DNA of 64,000 nt from Ectopseudomonas composti (GCF_001567565.1 NZ_LSSW01000028.1:62001-126000); one strand, 5' to 3'; positions 39,068-48,119 are shown, counted from the first letter of the stretch. Translations and numbers: made by a program. Notes: a model not told the origin generated them from the letters alone.

Positions 39068-39083
39068 TGGCACGTTATCTGCT
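39068..39083 (+). promoter_or_regulatory. Sigma-54 (RpoN) promoter of the pilin block
   Basis: TGGCACGTTATCTGCT fits the sigma-54 consensus TGGCACG-N4-TTGCT with one mismatch. The GG (39069-39070) and GC (39081-39082) dinucleotides have the mandatory 10-base separation. Transcription should start near 39095, 36 bases before the pilin ATG. Pseudomonas pilA is classically RpoN/PilR-dependent. Confidence 0.82.
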
Positions 39084-39130
39084 TTGGGTGGGGTGGGGTC
39101 GTTGACCTTAACCACAATAGGAGTTCGTCC

Positions 39131-39316
39131 ATGAAGTCTCTTAAGAAACAAAAAGGTTTTACTCTGATTGAGTTGATGATTGTTATTGCGATCATTGGTA
39201 TTTTGGCTGCTATCGCTATTCCGCAGTTCAATGACTATCGAGCCAAAGCAAATGATTCCACTGCCTTGGCTGATGTCAAGAATGGTGTAACTATCTTTGC
39301 TGCAGCCCAGCGTTAA
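39131..39316 (+). CDS. pilA: Short type IV pilin, helix-only (PilA-N-like)
   Basis: A complete 61-codon prepilin. The leader MKSLKKQKG is followed by [20 protein letters not shown], so PilD would cleave after Gly9 and leave a 52-residue mature pilin starting Phe1 with Glu5. After the hydrophobic helix comes [20 protein letters not shown], and the protein ends at [12 protein letters not shown] with two consecutive TAA stops. The whole globular head of a normal ~150-residue pilin is missing. The closest relative I know is PilA-N of Geobacter, also a helix-only pilin with IPQF and YRxKA at the same place. AGGAG lies 7 bases upstream of the ATG. The head is probably supplied by the next gene. Confidence 0.9.
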   Translation: MKSLKKQKGFTLIELMIVIAIIGILAAIAIPQFNDYRAKANDSTALADVKNGVTIFAAAQR

Positions 39317-39342
39317 TAATTCGCAGGAATTCCGAGGCTCTT

Positions 39343-39786
39343 ATGAAAAAAATTAATTTTTTTGGCGTAGCCGCAGTGCTGGCATTTTCTGTCGGCGTAC
39401 ATGCAGCCCCAGCTGCCGTTACAAGTAATGCGCTAATCGCCGTTCCAGATTGCCCGCTGTTGTCTGAAGACGTGCGTATTCCGCTTTCTAACAATGTGAT
39501 AGCTGCTCGAAACTGCGCAGGTGGTGCTGCCAACTCTATTCGGATGGCGGCTTGTCACACTGCTGGGCGCCAGGGTAGCCGTACTGTTGAGGTGCCATGC
39601 ACCAACGATACGGTAGCTAACCCGGGTCTGCCGCAGTGCACTGATCCGCAAGTATCTGTAAACCGTGTAACTAACACGGGGGCGGCTATCGTGGTCGGCT
39701 CCACTGCGGGCGGGCAAGTTGGGCCGCTTGATTTGGCTAACTATGCTTGTGATGCTGGTACTGTTGCTGGCCGTATTCCGGATTAA
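39343..39786 (+). CDS. Secreted six-cysteine protein, proposed PilA-C-like pilin head
   Basis: A 147-residue precursor. A Sec signal peptide (MKKINFFGVAAVLAFSVGVH, cleavage near HA-AP) leads to a mature domain of about 125 residues with six cysteines (37, 58, 71, 86, 99, 136), so up to three disulphides. It is rich in Ala, Val, Asn and small residues, and ends NYACDAGTVAGRIPD, a Cys near the C terminus as in many pilin heads. It is 26 bases after the pilin stop with its own GAGG site. I infer that it pairs with the short pilin to form a two-chain pilin, as Geobacter PilA-C does. It could instead be a minor-pilin partner or chaperone. Confidence 0.65.
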   Translation: MKKINFFGVAAVLAFSVGVHAAPAAVTSNALIAVPDCPLLSEDVRIPLSNNVIAARNCAGGAANSIRMAACHTAGRQGSRTVEVPCTNDTVANPGLPQCTDPQVSVNRVTNTGAAIVVGSTAGGQVGPLDLANYACDAGTVAGRIPD

Positions 39787-39797
39787 TAGTTACGAAG

Positions 39798-39822
39798 GAG
39801 GGAGAGAAATCTCCCTCTTTTG
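39798..39822 (+). terminator. Terminator/attenuator after the split pilin genes
   Basis: The stem GAGGGAGA (39798-39805) and TCTCCCTC (39810-39817) has a GAAA loop and is followed by TTTTG. It lies between the pilin pair and the permease gene, so most transcripts probably end here, giving abundant pilin and little transporter. Confidence 0.8.
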
Positions 39823-39946
39823 AGTCTGGTTTTTGGTTGGGGGAAGTTCTGAGTTGTGGTGTGATATCTGATTGGTGCGGTTGTTCATGTCTATGGCATT
39901 TTAAAAATATTCGAGGCATGGTTTTTTATTTGGTAGTTATTTTTTT

Positions 39947-40756
39947 ATGCTGATATTGAAAGATGCTCTAGTGGCTCTTCGTTTGATTTTTAGGGCTGGC
40001 TTTAGTCAGCTGGCTGTTGGCCTTGTAGTAGTGGTGTTGCTGGCTACTTTGCTGTCTTCCTATTTTAGTGGTCGTCAATTGGCAACTGTAGGTGTGGATG
40101 TGGGGTTTTCCACAATGCGCTTGCTTTTGCCGCTCTTGCTTGTGCTGTTGATGCAGGAGGTTCTGTTTCGTGAGTTTGATAAGCGCTATTACCTGAGCTC
40201 TCTGGCACATCCGCGTACACGTATCAATTTATTGGCTGGGCGAGTTGTTGCGGTTTTGGTGTTTGTGTTGGGTCTATTGCTTGTTTTGTCGGTTTTGCTG
40301 GTTTGCTTGGTGGAGATGATTGGTGGTATGTATCTCCAATCTACTCCAGTAGGGCTAGGATTGCCCTATATAGTTACCATTTCCTTTTTTGCGGTTGACC
40401 TTCTGGTATTGACTTCAGTAGCGACCTTGCTTTCGGTTTTGGCTTCTACGCCCAGCTTTGTGTTGATAGGGACCTTGGGCTTTATGCTGGTAGCGCGCTC
40501 GTATGGAGCTGTTGTCGAATTGCTGAGCAGCGACTCTGGATTGGTGGGCAATGCTGAGAACTATCGTGATAGCTTAGGTGTTCTGGGATATCTAGTGCCG
40601 GATCTTGGTGCGCTGGATGTGCGCATGATCATGCTCTACGGGAAAATGGAGTTTCTTCCTTCCGACTGGGGGTGGCTGCTACTTTCCTGTCTTAGTTACA
40701 TAATTGCACTGCTCGCTCTGTCGGTATGTGCGCTACAGCGTAAGCGATTCAATTGA
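39947..40756 (+). CDS. ABC-2 type permease (PilI-like) of the pilin block
   Basis: A 269-residue polytopic inner-membrane protein with about six hydrophobic helices: LAVGLVVVVLLATLLSSYF, LLLPLLLVLLMQEVLF, VVAVLVFVLGLLLVLSVLLV, YIVTISFFAVDLLVLTSV, FVLIGTLGFMLVAR and a last one near WLLLSCLSYIIALLALSV. The topology fits ABC-2 permeases. The gene is AT-rich for this genome (29/60 and 26/60 G+C in the 60-base lines at 39961 and 40381). The ribosome site is weak. It ends one base before the next gene. It probably forms a transporter with the ATPase at 41597, as PilI does with PilH in Myxococcus. Confidence 0.75.
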   Translation: MLILKDALVALRLIFRAGFSQLAVGLVVVVLLATLLSSYFSGRQLATVGVDVGFSTMRLLLPLLLVLLMQEVLFREFDKRYYLSSLAHPRTRINLLAGRVVAVLVFVLGLLLVLSVLLVCLVEMIGGMYLQSTPVGLGLPYIVTISFFAVDLLVLTSVATLLSVLASTPSFVLIGTLGFMLVARSYGAVVELLSSDSGLVGNAENYRDSLGVLGYLVPDLGALDVRMIMLYGKMEFLPSDWGWLLLSCLSYIIALLALSVCALQRKRFN

Positions 40757-40757
40757 T

Positions 40758-41600
40758 ATGCGTCGCCCGCACTTCTTGCTGGTAATTCTAGCGATTTTTG
40801 GTTTTGTATTATTTGTTGCTACTTCTCAGTTGCGGAATCAATCATTCGACGGGACAGCTTCAGGCATTGAAGGGCGCGTGGTTATTGCGGCTCCAGTATT
40901 GGTCGTATTGTTTGGTGGTGATCGTTTTCTGGCTGCTAATTTAGAGGCCATGCGTTTAGCAGCTACTGGTATGGATGGTGGGCATTCAGATATTGGCTAT
41001 TTGATTCGATCTCAACAAGAAGTAGCGAAGCTCAATCCTTGTCACGAAGACAACTACTACTTGGCCAACGGGCTGCTCACCTGGGGCGGTGCGGATCGTG
41101 AAGGCTCTGAGGTGTTGCGTCGAGCCATGCAGTGTCGGTTCTGGGATGAGCTGCCCGCATTTTTTTATGGTTTCAACCAGGCCTTCTTCGACAAGGATAT
41201 CGCCGAGGCCAGTCGTGCCTTGGATTTGGCGGCGGAGCGTGCGACCGACAACGCGGCCGGTTTCCGGAAACTGGCGGTGATGCTGCGGGCAGAAAGTTTC
41301 GCTGACGAGAAGCTGGCTCTTGATTATCTGATCCGGCAGCGGGATGCCGCTCACAACGATCCTAAGCTGCAGCAGATGCTCGACAAGCGCGTTGTTCGCT
41401 TACAGGGTTTGGTTTCCCTCCGTGACGCGCAACGGCGTTTCGAGTCCGAAAATGGCTCGCTGCAGAATTTGGGTCAACTGGTCGATTATGGCTTGTTGAC
41501 CTCTTTGCCAGAAGACCCCTTGCGACTTGGTTATGAGTTGAAAGACGGTCGAATTATTCTTAAGAAGTTGCAAATCGCCGGGATAGAGGATCAACCTTGA
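40758..41600 (+). CDS. Membrane-anchored helical-repeat protein of the pilin block
   Basis: A 280-residue protein with one N-terminal transmembrane helix (FLLVILAIFGFVLFVAT), leaving the rest most likely in the periplasm. The middle is a run of amphipathic helices typical of TPR-like repeats (LAANLEAMRLAATGMDGGHS; EVLRRAMQCRFWDELPAFFY; SRALDLAAERATDNAAGF). The C-terminal part reads like a pilin-associated helix and strand (AQRRFESENGSLQNLGQLVD; YELKDGRIILKKL). I do not recognise a named family. ATG 40758 follows the permease stop by one base, and it overlaps the ATPase by 4 bases. By position it corresponds to the accessory component of PilGHI-type complexes. Confidence 0.7.
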   Translation: MRRPHFLLVILAIFGFVLFVATSQLRNQSFDGTASGIEGRVVIAAPVLVVLFGGDRFLAANLEAMRLAATGMDGGHSDIGYLIRSQQEVAKLNPCHEDNYYLANGLLTWGGADREGSEVLRRAMQCRFWDELPAFFYGFNQAFFDKDIAEASRALDLAAERATDNAAGFRKLAVMLRAESFADEKLALDYLIRQRDAAHNDPKLQQMLDKRVVRLQGLVSLRDAQRRFESENGSLQNLGQLVDYGLLTSLPEDPLRLGYELKDGRIILKKLQIAGIEDQP

Positions 41601-42508
41601 GCGCTGTACTGGAGTTCAACGGCGTCAGCCACACTTTCCACGCCAAGGGCAAAGAAGTTCGCGCGTTAAATTGCGTAAATTTCGCCCTCACCGAAGGCGA
41701 GGTTTTTGGTTTCGTTGGTCCTAATGGTGCCGGCAAGTCCACCACTATCAAGGTGATGCTGGATATCATCAACGACTATCAGGGCGAGGTGAGCATCTAC
41801 GGTGTCGATGCGCATCGAGCCGAGGCGCGTCAGCCTTTGGCGTTTGTGCCTGAGTCGCCAGCACTTTACGAGCAATTTACCCCGCTGGAAATCCTGCGGA
41901 TGGGCCTGTCCATGTACGGTATCAAGCGTAAGGACGCCGATGCCTGGTGCATGCACTGGCTGGAGCGTTTCTCCGTCGATATGAATGCCAAGCGGCGTAT
42001 TCGCGAGTTGTCCAAGGGCAACGTTCAGCGGGTGGCGTTGGCCCATGCGATGGTTGTACAGCCGAAGTTGCTGGTGCTGGATGAGCCGCTTTCGGGCCTC
42101 GATCCGGTTGGGCGCAAGGATGTGGTGGACATCCTGACCGAGTTCAAACAACAGGGTGGGGCGATTTTTTTCACCTCTCACGTTTTGCACGATGTCGAGC
42201 GTATCGCCGACCGCTTTGGTTTTATCAATAAAGGCGAGCTGCTGACCGTGCGCTCCCCGCGTGAGCTGGCGGCTGAGCGGGCTGACGATATGTTGGTGCG
42301 CTATCACGCGGCGCAGCCGGTTGGTGAGCCGCTACGGGTATTGCGCGAAGGCGAATTCGAGTGCGAGGTTCTGCAGGCGGACTTGCCGGCGTTCATTGCG
42401 CAACTGAGTCAGGTCGGCGGCCACTTGCTGACGATCAAGCCGGCCGTCTCGCTGGAGACCGTGTTCTTCAATATTCTTGATGGCGCCGCTCGAAAGACGA
42501 GTGCCTGA
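41597..42508 (+). CDS. ABC transporter ATPase (PilH-like) of the pilin block
   Basis: A 303-residue ATPase with Walker A GPNGAGKST, Q-loop region FVPESPALYEQ, signature LSKGNVQRVALAHA, Walker B LLVLDEPLSGLD and H-loop FTSHVLHDVER, followed by a C-terminal extension of about 80 residues. The LSKGN form is characteristic of ABC-2 exporter ATPases. It starts at a TTG (41597) in 4-base overlap with the upstream stop, with GAGG 7 bases before. GC is nearer the genome norm here. Its partner is the 39947-40756 permease. Confidence 0.8.
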   Translation: MSAVLEFNGVSHTFHAKGKEVRALNCVNFALTEGEVFGFVGPNGAGKSTTIKVMLDIINDYQGEVSIYGVDAHRAEARQPLAFVPESPALYEQFTPLEILRMGLSMYGIKRKDADAWCMHWLERFSVDMNAKRRIRELSKGNVQRVALAHAMVVQPKLLVLDEPLSGLDPVGRKDVVDILTEFKQQGGAIFFTSHVLHDVERIADRFGFINKGELLTVRSPRELAAERADDMLVRYHAAQPVGEPLRVLREGEFECEVLQADLPAFIAQLSQVGGHLLTIKPAVSLETVFFNILDGAARKTSA

Positions 42509-42513
42509 CGTAG

Positions 42514-42530
42514 GGTGCGCCGTGCGCACC
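42514..42530. repeat. Small palindrome after the pilin block
   Basis: GGTGCGC (42514-42520) and GCGCACC (42524-42530) form a hairpin 5 bases after the ATPase stop. It may terminate the block but lacks a T-run, and resembles dispersed Pseudomonas repeats. Confidence 0.5.
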
Positions 42531-42639
42531 GACTACTCGTTGCGATTTCTCTCGACCCTGAAGCAGCCGCTCTTTGGGAGGGGCAGTGAGGTTGTGGGAG
42601 GCCGTTATTTGCCGCGAGGCTCTTAGGGTTGGCGTTGTG

Positions 42640-43911
<1,272 letters not shown>

Positions 43912-46212
43912 ATGAAGACCGACGCGAATGTGGTGCACCTTAACAAGGCCACCGCAGAGCAATCGCCAACTTCGCCGGTAGGAAGACTGCCCGTGGCGCT
44001 GATTCAGGTGCGTGACAAAGCCGCGCAACAGCTCAAGCAGAATCTGCAGAGCCTGTTCGACAATGCCGACGATACCCTCTTCGAGATGGCGGATCGGGCG
44101 ACCAGCAATGCCGAGCAGAATGCCTTCTTCGAGGCCATGCGCGACCTGCGCCTGAAGCGCAAGAGCATCGAGCGCGGTTTCCTGCAGAAGGTGTTCGAGT
44201 CCTTCGCCAACCTCAATCAGTACGAAATTGGTAAACCACAGCCTGCGCTGGATGCGGTGTCGTTCGATAGCCTGAGCCTGGTGCAGAATGACGAGCTGGA
44301 AGAGACCGTGGCGCTGGACGCCATGGTCGCCAGGGTGATGAGCCGTGACGCCGTCGCGCTGGGCCACCTCACCACCCGTCTCAATGCGCTGATCAGCAAG
44401 AAGCTCGATGACAAGAGCAATCCGCTCGGTCCCACCCTTCTCAGTGAATACTTTCTCGACTCCTGTAGCGGCCTGGGTGTGGAGATCAAGGTCAAACTGA
44501 TCATTCTCAAGCTGTTCGAGAAGTATGTGCTGGGCGGCTGTGACACGCTCTATGCCGAGGCCAATCAGGCGCTGATCAGTGCCGGTATTCTGCCTGAGCT
44601 GAAATCCGCACAGCCGCGTCGTCAGCAGCGCCCGACAACGCCCACTTACGCTCAAGGCGCCGGTGAGGAAGGTATTCCTCTGCTCGAAGGCGCCGATCAG
44701 AGCGTGCAGGAAGTGTTCGGCGCGTTGCAGGACCTCCTTTCTCAGGTTCGCGGCACTGCCATGCCGCGCCGTGCCCAGACGCGCGACGCGCTGCCGATCA
44801 CCAGTAATGACCTGATGCGCCTGTTGTCGCATATGCAGCAACGTGCGCCGGCGCAGGTCAACGTCGAGGATTTCGACCTGCGCGACCAGCTCGAACAGCT
44901 TCTCGAGCGTGCCAGTGCCAAGAGCGGCAAGGCGCGAGTCGTCGGTGAAGTCGATGAGGACGTGATCAACCTGGTGTCGATGCTGTTCGAATTCATTCTC
45001 GACGATCGCACCCTGCCTGACTCGCTCAAGGCGCTTATCGGCCGCCTGCAGATCCCAATGCTCAAGGTCGCCGTGCTGGACAAGACTTTCTTCAGTCGTG
45101 GTAGCCATCCGGCGCGCCGCCTGCTCAACGAGATCGCCTCTGCGGCGCTGGGCTGGGTCGACCAGGACGATGCGCAGCGCGACAGTCTCTATCAAAAGAT
45201 CGAGCAGGTGGTTCAGCGCCTGCTCAATGATTTCGTCGATGATCCGGCGATCTTCTCCGAGCTGCTGGCCGAGTTCATGGCATTCACCGGCGACGAGCGT
45301 CGCCGTAGCGAGCTGCTCGAGCAGCGCACGCGTGACGCCGAGGAGGGCAGCGCCAAGGCCGAACTGGCTCGCCGCCAGGTCGAGCACGCGTTGAACGAGC
45401 GTCTGCTGGGCAAGACCCTGCCGGAAGTGGTGGTGCGTCTGCTGCAGGAGGCCTGGAGCAAGGTGCTGATGCTCACCTGTCTCAAACATGGGGTGGACTC
45501 GGACGAATGGCATGCCGCCCTGCAGACCATGGACGATCTGGTGTGGAGCGTCGCTCCGCATGAAGATCCGGAAGCACGTCTGCGTTTGCTCGAGCTGGTG
45601 CCCGGTTTGCTCAAGGCGTTGCGTGAAGGCATGGCCAGCGCGGCCTTCGATCCTTTCTCCACCAGCGAGTTCTTCAGTCAGCTGGAGGTGCTGCATGTGC
45701 AGGCCTTCCAGCGTTTCAAGCGTGCCGCAGCGGAGCCCGAGGTGGTGCCGGAGCCGTCCGGGGAGACGAGCGACGCCGAGCAGGCTGGTATCGAGCTACC
45801 GCTGCTTGAGTTGCCTGCTGCCGAAGAGGTGCAAGGCGCTCCGGCAATGATCGAAGTGGTCGAAGAGATCATTCTCCTGGCGCCTGGGCAGACCCGGCCT
45901 CAGGAGCCTGACGTGATGGCCCCGGACGATGACGAGGCGCTGCAGTACGTAGATAGTCTGCGCGTCGGCAGCTGGGTCGAGTTCCAGGAAGATGAAGAGC
46001 ACAAGCTGCGTTGCAAACTGGCGGCGATCATCAAACCGACCGGCAAGTACGTGTTCGTCAATCGCACCGGCATGAAAGTGCTGGAGAAGAGTCGCAACGC
46101 GCTGGCCGTGGAGTTCCGCCGCAATGCCATCCGCCTGCTCGACGATGCACTGTTGTTCGATCGTGCGCTGGAGTCGGTAATCGGTAACCTGCGCAAACTG
46201 AAGAACGCCTGA
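43912..46212 (+). CDS. DUF1631 family protein, second copy
   Basis: A 766-residue cytoplasmic helical protein, paralogous to the 27031-29355 product. The shared N-terminal core is DNADDTLFEMADRATSNAEQ, and the shared C-terminal beta-rich domain near residues 683-730 reads RVGSWVEFQEDEEHKLRC and KYVFVNRTGMKV. ATG 43912 has a GGGAG site; an upstream ATG at 43858 is less likely. The gene lies between nadC and ampD exactly as PA4523 does in P. aeruginosa (from memory). Function unknown; no enzyme motif is visible. The beta-rich tail could be a PilZ-like or interaction module. Confidence 0.83.
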   Translation: MKTDANVVHLNKATAEQSPTSPVGRLPVALIQVRDKAAQQLKQNLQSLFDNADDTLFEMADRATSNAEQNAFFEAMRDLRLKRKSIERGFLQKVFESFANLNQYEIGKPQPALDAVSFDSLSLVQNDELEETVALDAMVARVMSRDAVALGHLTTRLNALISKKLDDKSNPLGPTLLSEYFLDSCSGLGVEIKVKLIILKLFEKYVLGGCDTLYAEANQALISAGILPELKSAQPRRQQRPTTPTYAQGAGEEGIPLLEGADQSVQEVFGALQDLLSQVRGTAMPRRAQTRDALPITSNDLMRLLSHMQQRAPAQVNVEDFDLRDQLEQLLERASAKSGKARVVGEVDEDVINLVSMLFEFILDDRTLPDSLKALIGRLQIPMLKVAVLDKTFFSRGSHPARRLLNEIASAALGWVDQDDAQRDSLYQKIEQVVQRLLNDFVDDPAIFSELLAEFMAFTGDERRRSELLEQRTRDAEEGSAKAELARRQVEHALNERLLGKTLPEVVVRLLQEAWSKVLMLTCLKHGVDSDEWHAALQTMDDLVWSVAPHEDPEARLRLLELVPGLLKALREGMASAAFDPFSTSEFFSQLEVLHVQAFQRFKRAAAEPEVVPEPSGETSDAEQAGIELPLLELPAAEEVQGAPAMIEVVEEIILLAPGQTRPQEPDVMAPDDDEALQYVDSLRVGSWVEFQEDEEHKLRCKLAAIIKPTGKYVFVNRTGMKVLEKSRNALAVEFRRNAIRLLDDALLFDRALESVIGNLRKLKNA

Positions 46213-46224
46213 CCCGTTCGGCCG

Positions 46225-46273
46225 GGGAGCGCACTGCTCCCTATCTCAGCAGTAACCGCGCCGCGAGGCGCGG
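46225..46273. terminator. Two stem-loops after the second DUF1631 gene
   Basis: GGGAGC/GCTCCC (46225-46230, 46236-46241) and CCGCGCC/GGCGCGG (46256-46262, 46267-46273) lie in the 160-bp interval before ampD. Neither has a clean T-run. Confidence 0.45.
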
Positions 46274-46372
46274 ATGCTCTCGAATTTCCCGCCTTTGCAC
46301 ATCCTGTTGCGGCCTCGCTCTTGGCCGCCGTAGCCTCCTGCTCTAGAGTGGGGGCTCGTTCAGGAGCATTTC

Positions 46373-46924
46373 ATGCAGCTCGACCCCTCAACCGGCTGGT
46401 TTCAGGGCATTGATCACTGTCCTTCGCCGAATTTCAATGCTCGCCCCTGTGGCGAGATTTCTCTGCTGGTAGTCCACAACATCAGCCTGCCGCCTGGGCA
46501 GTTCGGCACCGGCAAGGTGCAGGCGTTCTTTCAGAATCGATTGCCTACGGGTGAGCATCCCTTCTTTGCCGAAATTGCATCCCTGCAGGTTTCCGCGCAT
46601 TTCTTCGTCGAGCGTGATGGCAGGCTGACGCAGTTCGTCTCCTGTCTGGATCGTGCCTGGCACGCCGGCGTTTCATGGTTCGACGGGCGCGACAACTGCA
46701 ATGATTTTTCGCTAGGAGTGGAGCTGGAAGGGACGGATGATCTGCCCTACACCGACGCTCAGTACGCCAGGTTGACCGAGCTGACGCGGCAGTTGCTGGA
46801 CGCTTACCCGGCGCTGTCGACGCAGCGTATTCGTGGCCACTGCGACATCGCACCAGGGCGCAAGACCGACCCGGGGCCGGCATTCGACTGGTCGCGCCTG
46901 CATGTCGACTTGAAGGAGAGGTAG
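46373..46924 (+). CDS. ampD: 1,6-anhydro-N-acetylmuramyl-L-alanine amidase AmpD
   Basis: A 183-residue cytoplasmic zinc amidase. Zinc ligands by family alignment are His35 (LLVVHNIS), His156 and Asp166 (RGHCDIAPGRKTDPGPAF); the catalytic Glu lies in GVELEGTDD. AmpD removes the peptide from anhydro-muropeptides during wall recycling; its loss derepresses AmpC beta-lactamase through AmpR in species that have them. It is followed 2 bases later by ampE. Confidence 0.95.
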   Translation: MQLDPSTGWFQGIDHCPSPNFNARPCGEISLLVVHNISLPPGQFGTGKVQAFFQNRLPTGEHPFFAEIASLQVSAHFFVERDGRLTQFVSCLDRAWHAGVSWFDGRDNCNDFSLGVELEGTDDLPYTDAQYARLTELTRQLLDAYPALSTQRIRGHCDIAPGRKTDPGPAFDWSRLHVDLKER

Positions 46925-46926
46925 CA

Positions 46927-47760
46927 ATGAGTTTTCTGGTGATTCTGCTGGTGCTGTGGGTCGAGAAGTTTTCCGCCTGGCGCCTGCACATCCAGCAGGA
47001 CGGCCCCTGGCTGGCGCAATTGCAGCGCTTGCAGAGCGGCGGCCTGCAACAAGCCCCCTGGCTGTGTCTGCTGCTTCTGGTGCTGCTGCCGGTGTCGCTG
47101 CTGGGGCTGCTCCTGTTGATCCTCAAGCCCCTGGCGTACGGCTGGCTGGCCCTGCCCGTGCACCTGTTGGTACTGATCTACAGCCTGGGTCGTGGTGACC
47201 TCCTTGCCGCGCTGGGGCCGTTCCGTGATGCCTGGCGGCGCGGTGATGGTCAGGCGGCCTACCACGTAGCCGAGCGTGACCTTGCGCTGGCACCGGAGGA
47301 GGGCGCCGAGCTGCTCCAGCAGGTGCAAGGGCACCTGCTGTGGCAGGCCTACCAGAGTTTCTTCGCGGTGATCTTCTGGTACCTGCTGCTGGGGCCCATG
47401 GCTGCGCTGGCATACCGCCTGTTTGCGTTGTGTGCGGAGCATGCCGAGCAGCCGGCCCTGCGTGAACGAGCCGTGCAACTGCGGCATGCCTTCGATTGGC
47501 TGCCGGCGCGGGTGCTGGCGTCGAGTTTCGCCCTGGTCGGCAACTTCGTCGCGGTCAGTCGCGCCTTGCTGCACGAGCTGCTGAGCTGGGATATCTCCGC
47601 CGCGCAACTGGTGATCAAGGCCGGGCGTGCCGCCGGCGAGATGCCTCCGCCAGTGATGGGCGAAGAAGGCGTCGATACCCTGGATCAACTGTGGCAACTG
47701 CTGATACGCGCTGCGGTGGTCTGGTACGCCGGTTATGCGGTCTGGGTGCTGTTCATCTAG
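46927..47760 (+). CDS. ampE: AmpE, regulatory inner-membrane protein
   Basis: A 277-residue inner-membrane protein with about four hydrophobic helices, including the first at MSFLVILLVLW and a strong one at WLCLLLLVLLPVSLLGLLLL, and the last at the C terminus (AAVVWYAGYAVWVLFI). It forms an operon with ampD, as is standard. AmpE is thought to act as a sensor or accessory protein in beta-lactamase induction and wall recycling; its biochemical activity is not settled. Confidence 0.9.
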   Translation: MSFLVILLVLWVEKFSAWRLHIQQDGPWLAQLQRLQSGGLQQAPWLCLLLLVLLPVSLLGLLLLILKPLAYGWLALPVHLLVLIYSLGRGDLLAALGPFRDAWRRGDGQAAYHVAERDLALAPEEGAELLQQVQGHLLWQAYQSFFAVIFWYLLLGPMAALAYRLFALCAEHAEQPALRERAVQLRHAFDWLPARVLASSFALVGNFVAVSRALLHELLSWDISAAQLVIKAGRAAGEMPPPVMGEEGVDTLDQLWQLLIRAAVVWYAGYAVWVLFI

Positions 47761-48119
47761 CGCCTGATCCAGGCGACACCCTGCCGGGCGGGGCGACCTG
47801 CTGCCACACCATAAGTGGCAGGTTGCACCCGCCCTGTTTCCTTCTGTCATGCGTTGGCGAACTACGCTTACCCGGCTCGGGGCGAGCGAGGCGCGCTGCG
47901 CGCGTTTAACCTTAAGTTACAGAGAGGCGTGTCGATAAGGGGTATAAGTAGGCGCTAGCCGGGCCTGTTTGGTGATTTTCGCCACATTTATATGCCTGTA
48001 TTGACCGCGTTGATCGACGCGTAACAGGTCGGGCTGCCCAGGACGCCGCTGTCAGCCCGCAAGAGGCGCGGCGGCCGTTCAGCGACACCAATAACAATAA
48101 TGGCAACTGGAGACGTCTA
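47761..48119. other. 359-bp region before the chemoreceptor gene
   Basis: No gene is visible. It holds a FliA-type promoter at 47912-47938 and a long leader to the GTG at 48120. Confidence 0.6.
47912..47938 (+). promoter_or_regulatory. FliA (sigma-28) promoter of the chemoreceptor
   Basis: TTAAGTTA (47912-47919), exactly 11 bases, and GTCGATAA (47931-47938) closely match the flagellar class promoter TAAAGTTT-N11-GCCGATAA, with 7 of 8 bases in the -10 element. The leader would be about 175 bases. Confidence 0.75.

Noticed and set aside
39131..39316. Conductive 'e-pilin' interpretation
   Set aside because: Only four aromatic residues are present in the mature 52 residues, and the PilA-N/PilA-C relationship argues for an assembly or secretion role. 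Sequence alone does not support conductivity.
39131..39786. Frameshifted ordinary pilA broken into two frames
   Set aside because: The first frame ends with two TAA codons, and the second begins with its own ribosome site and a Sec signal peptide, which an internal pilin segment would not have.
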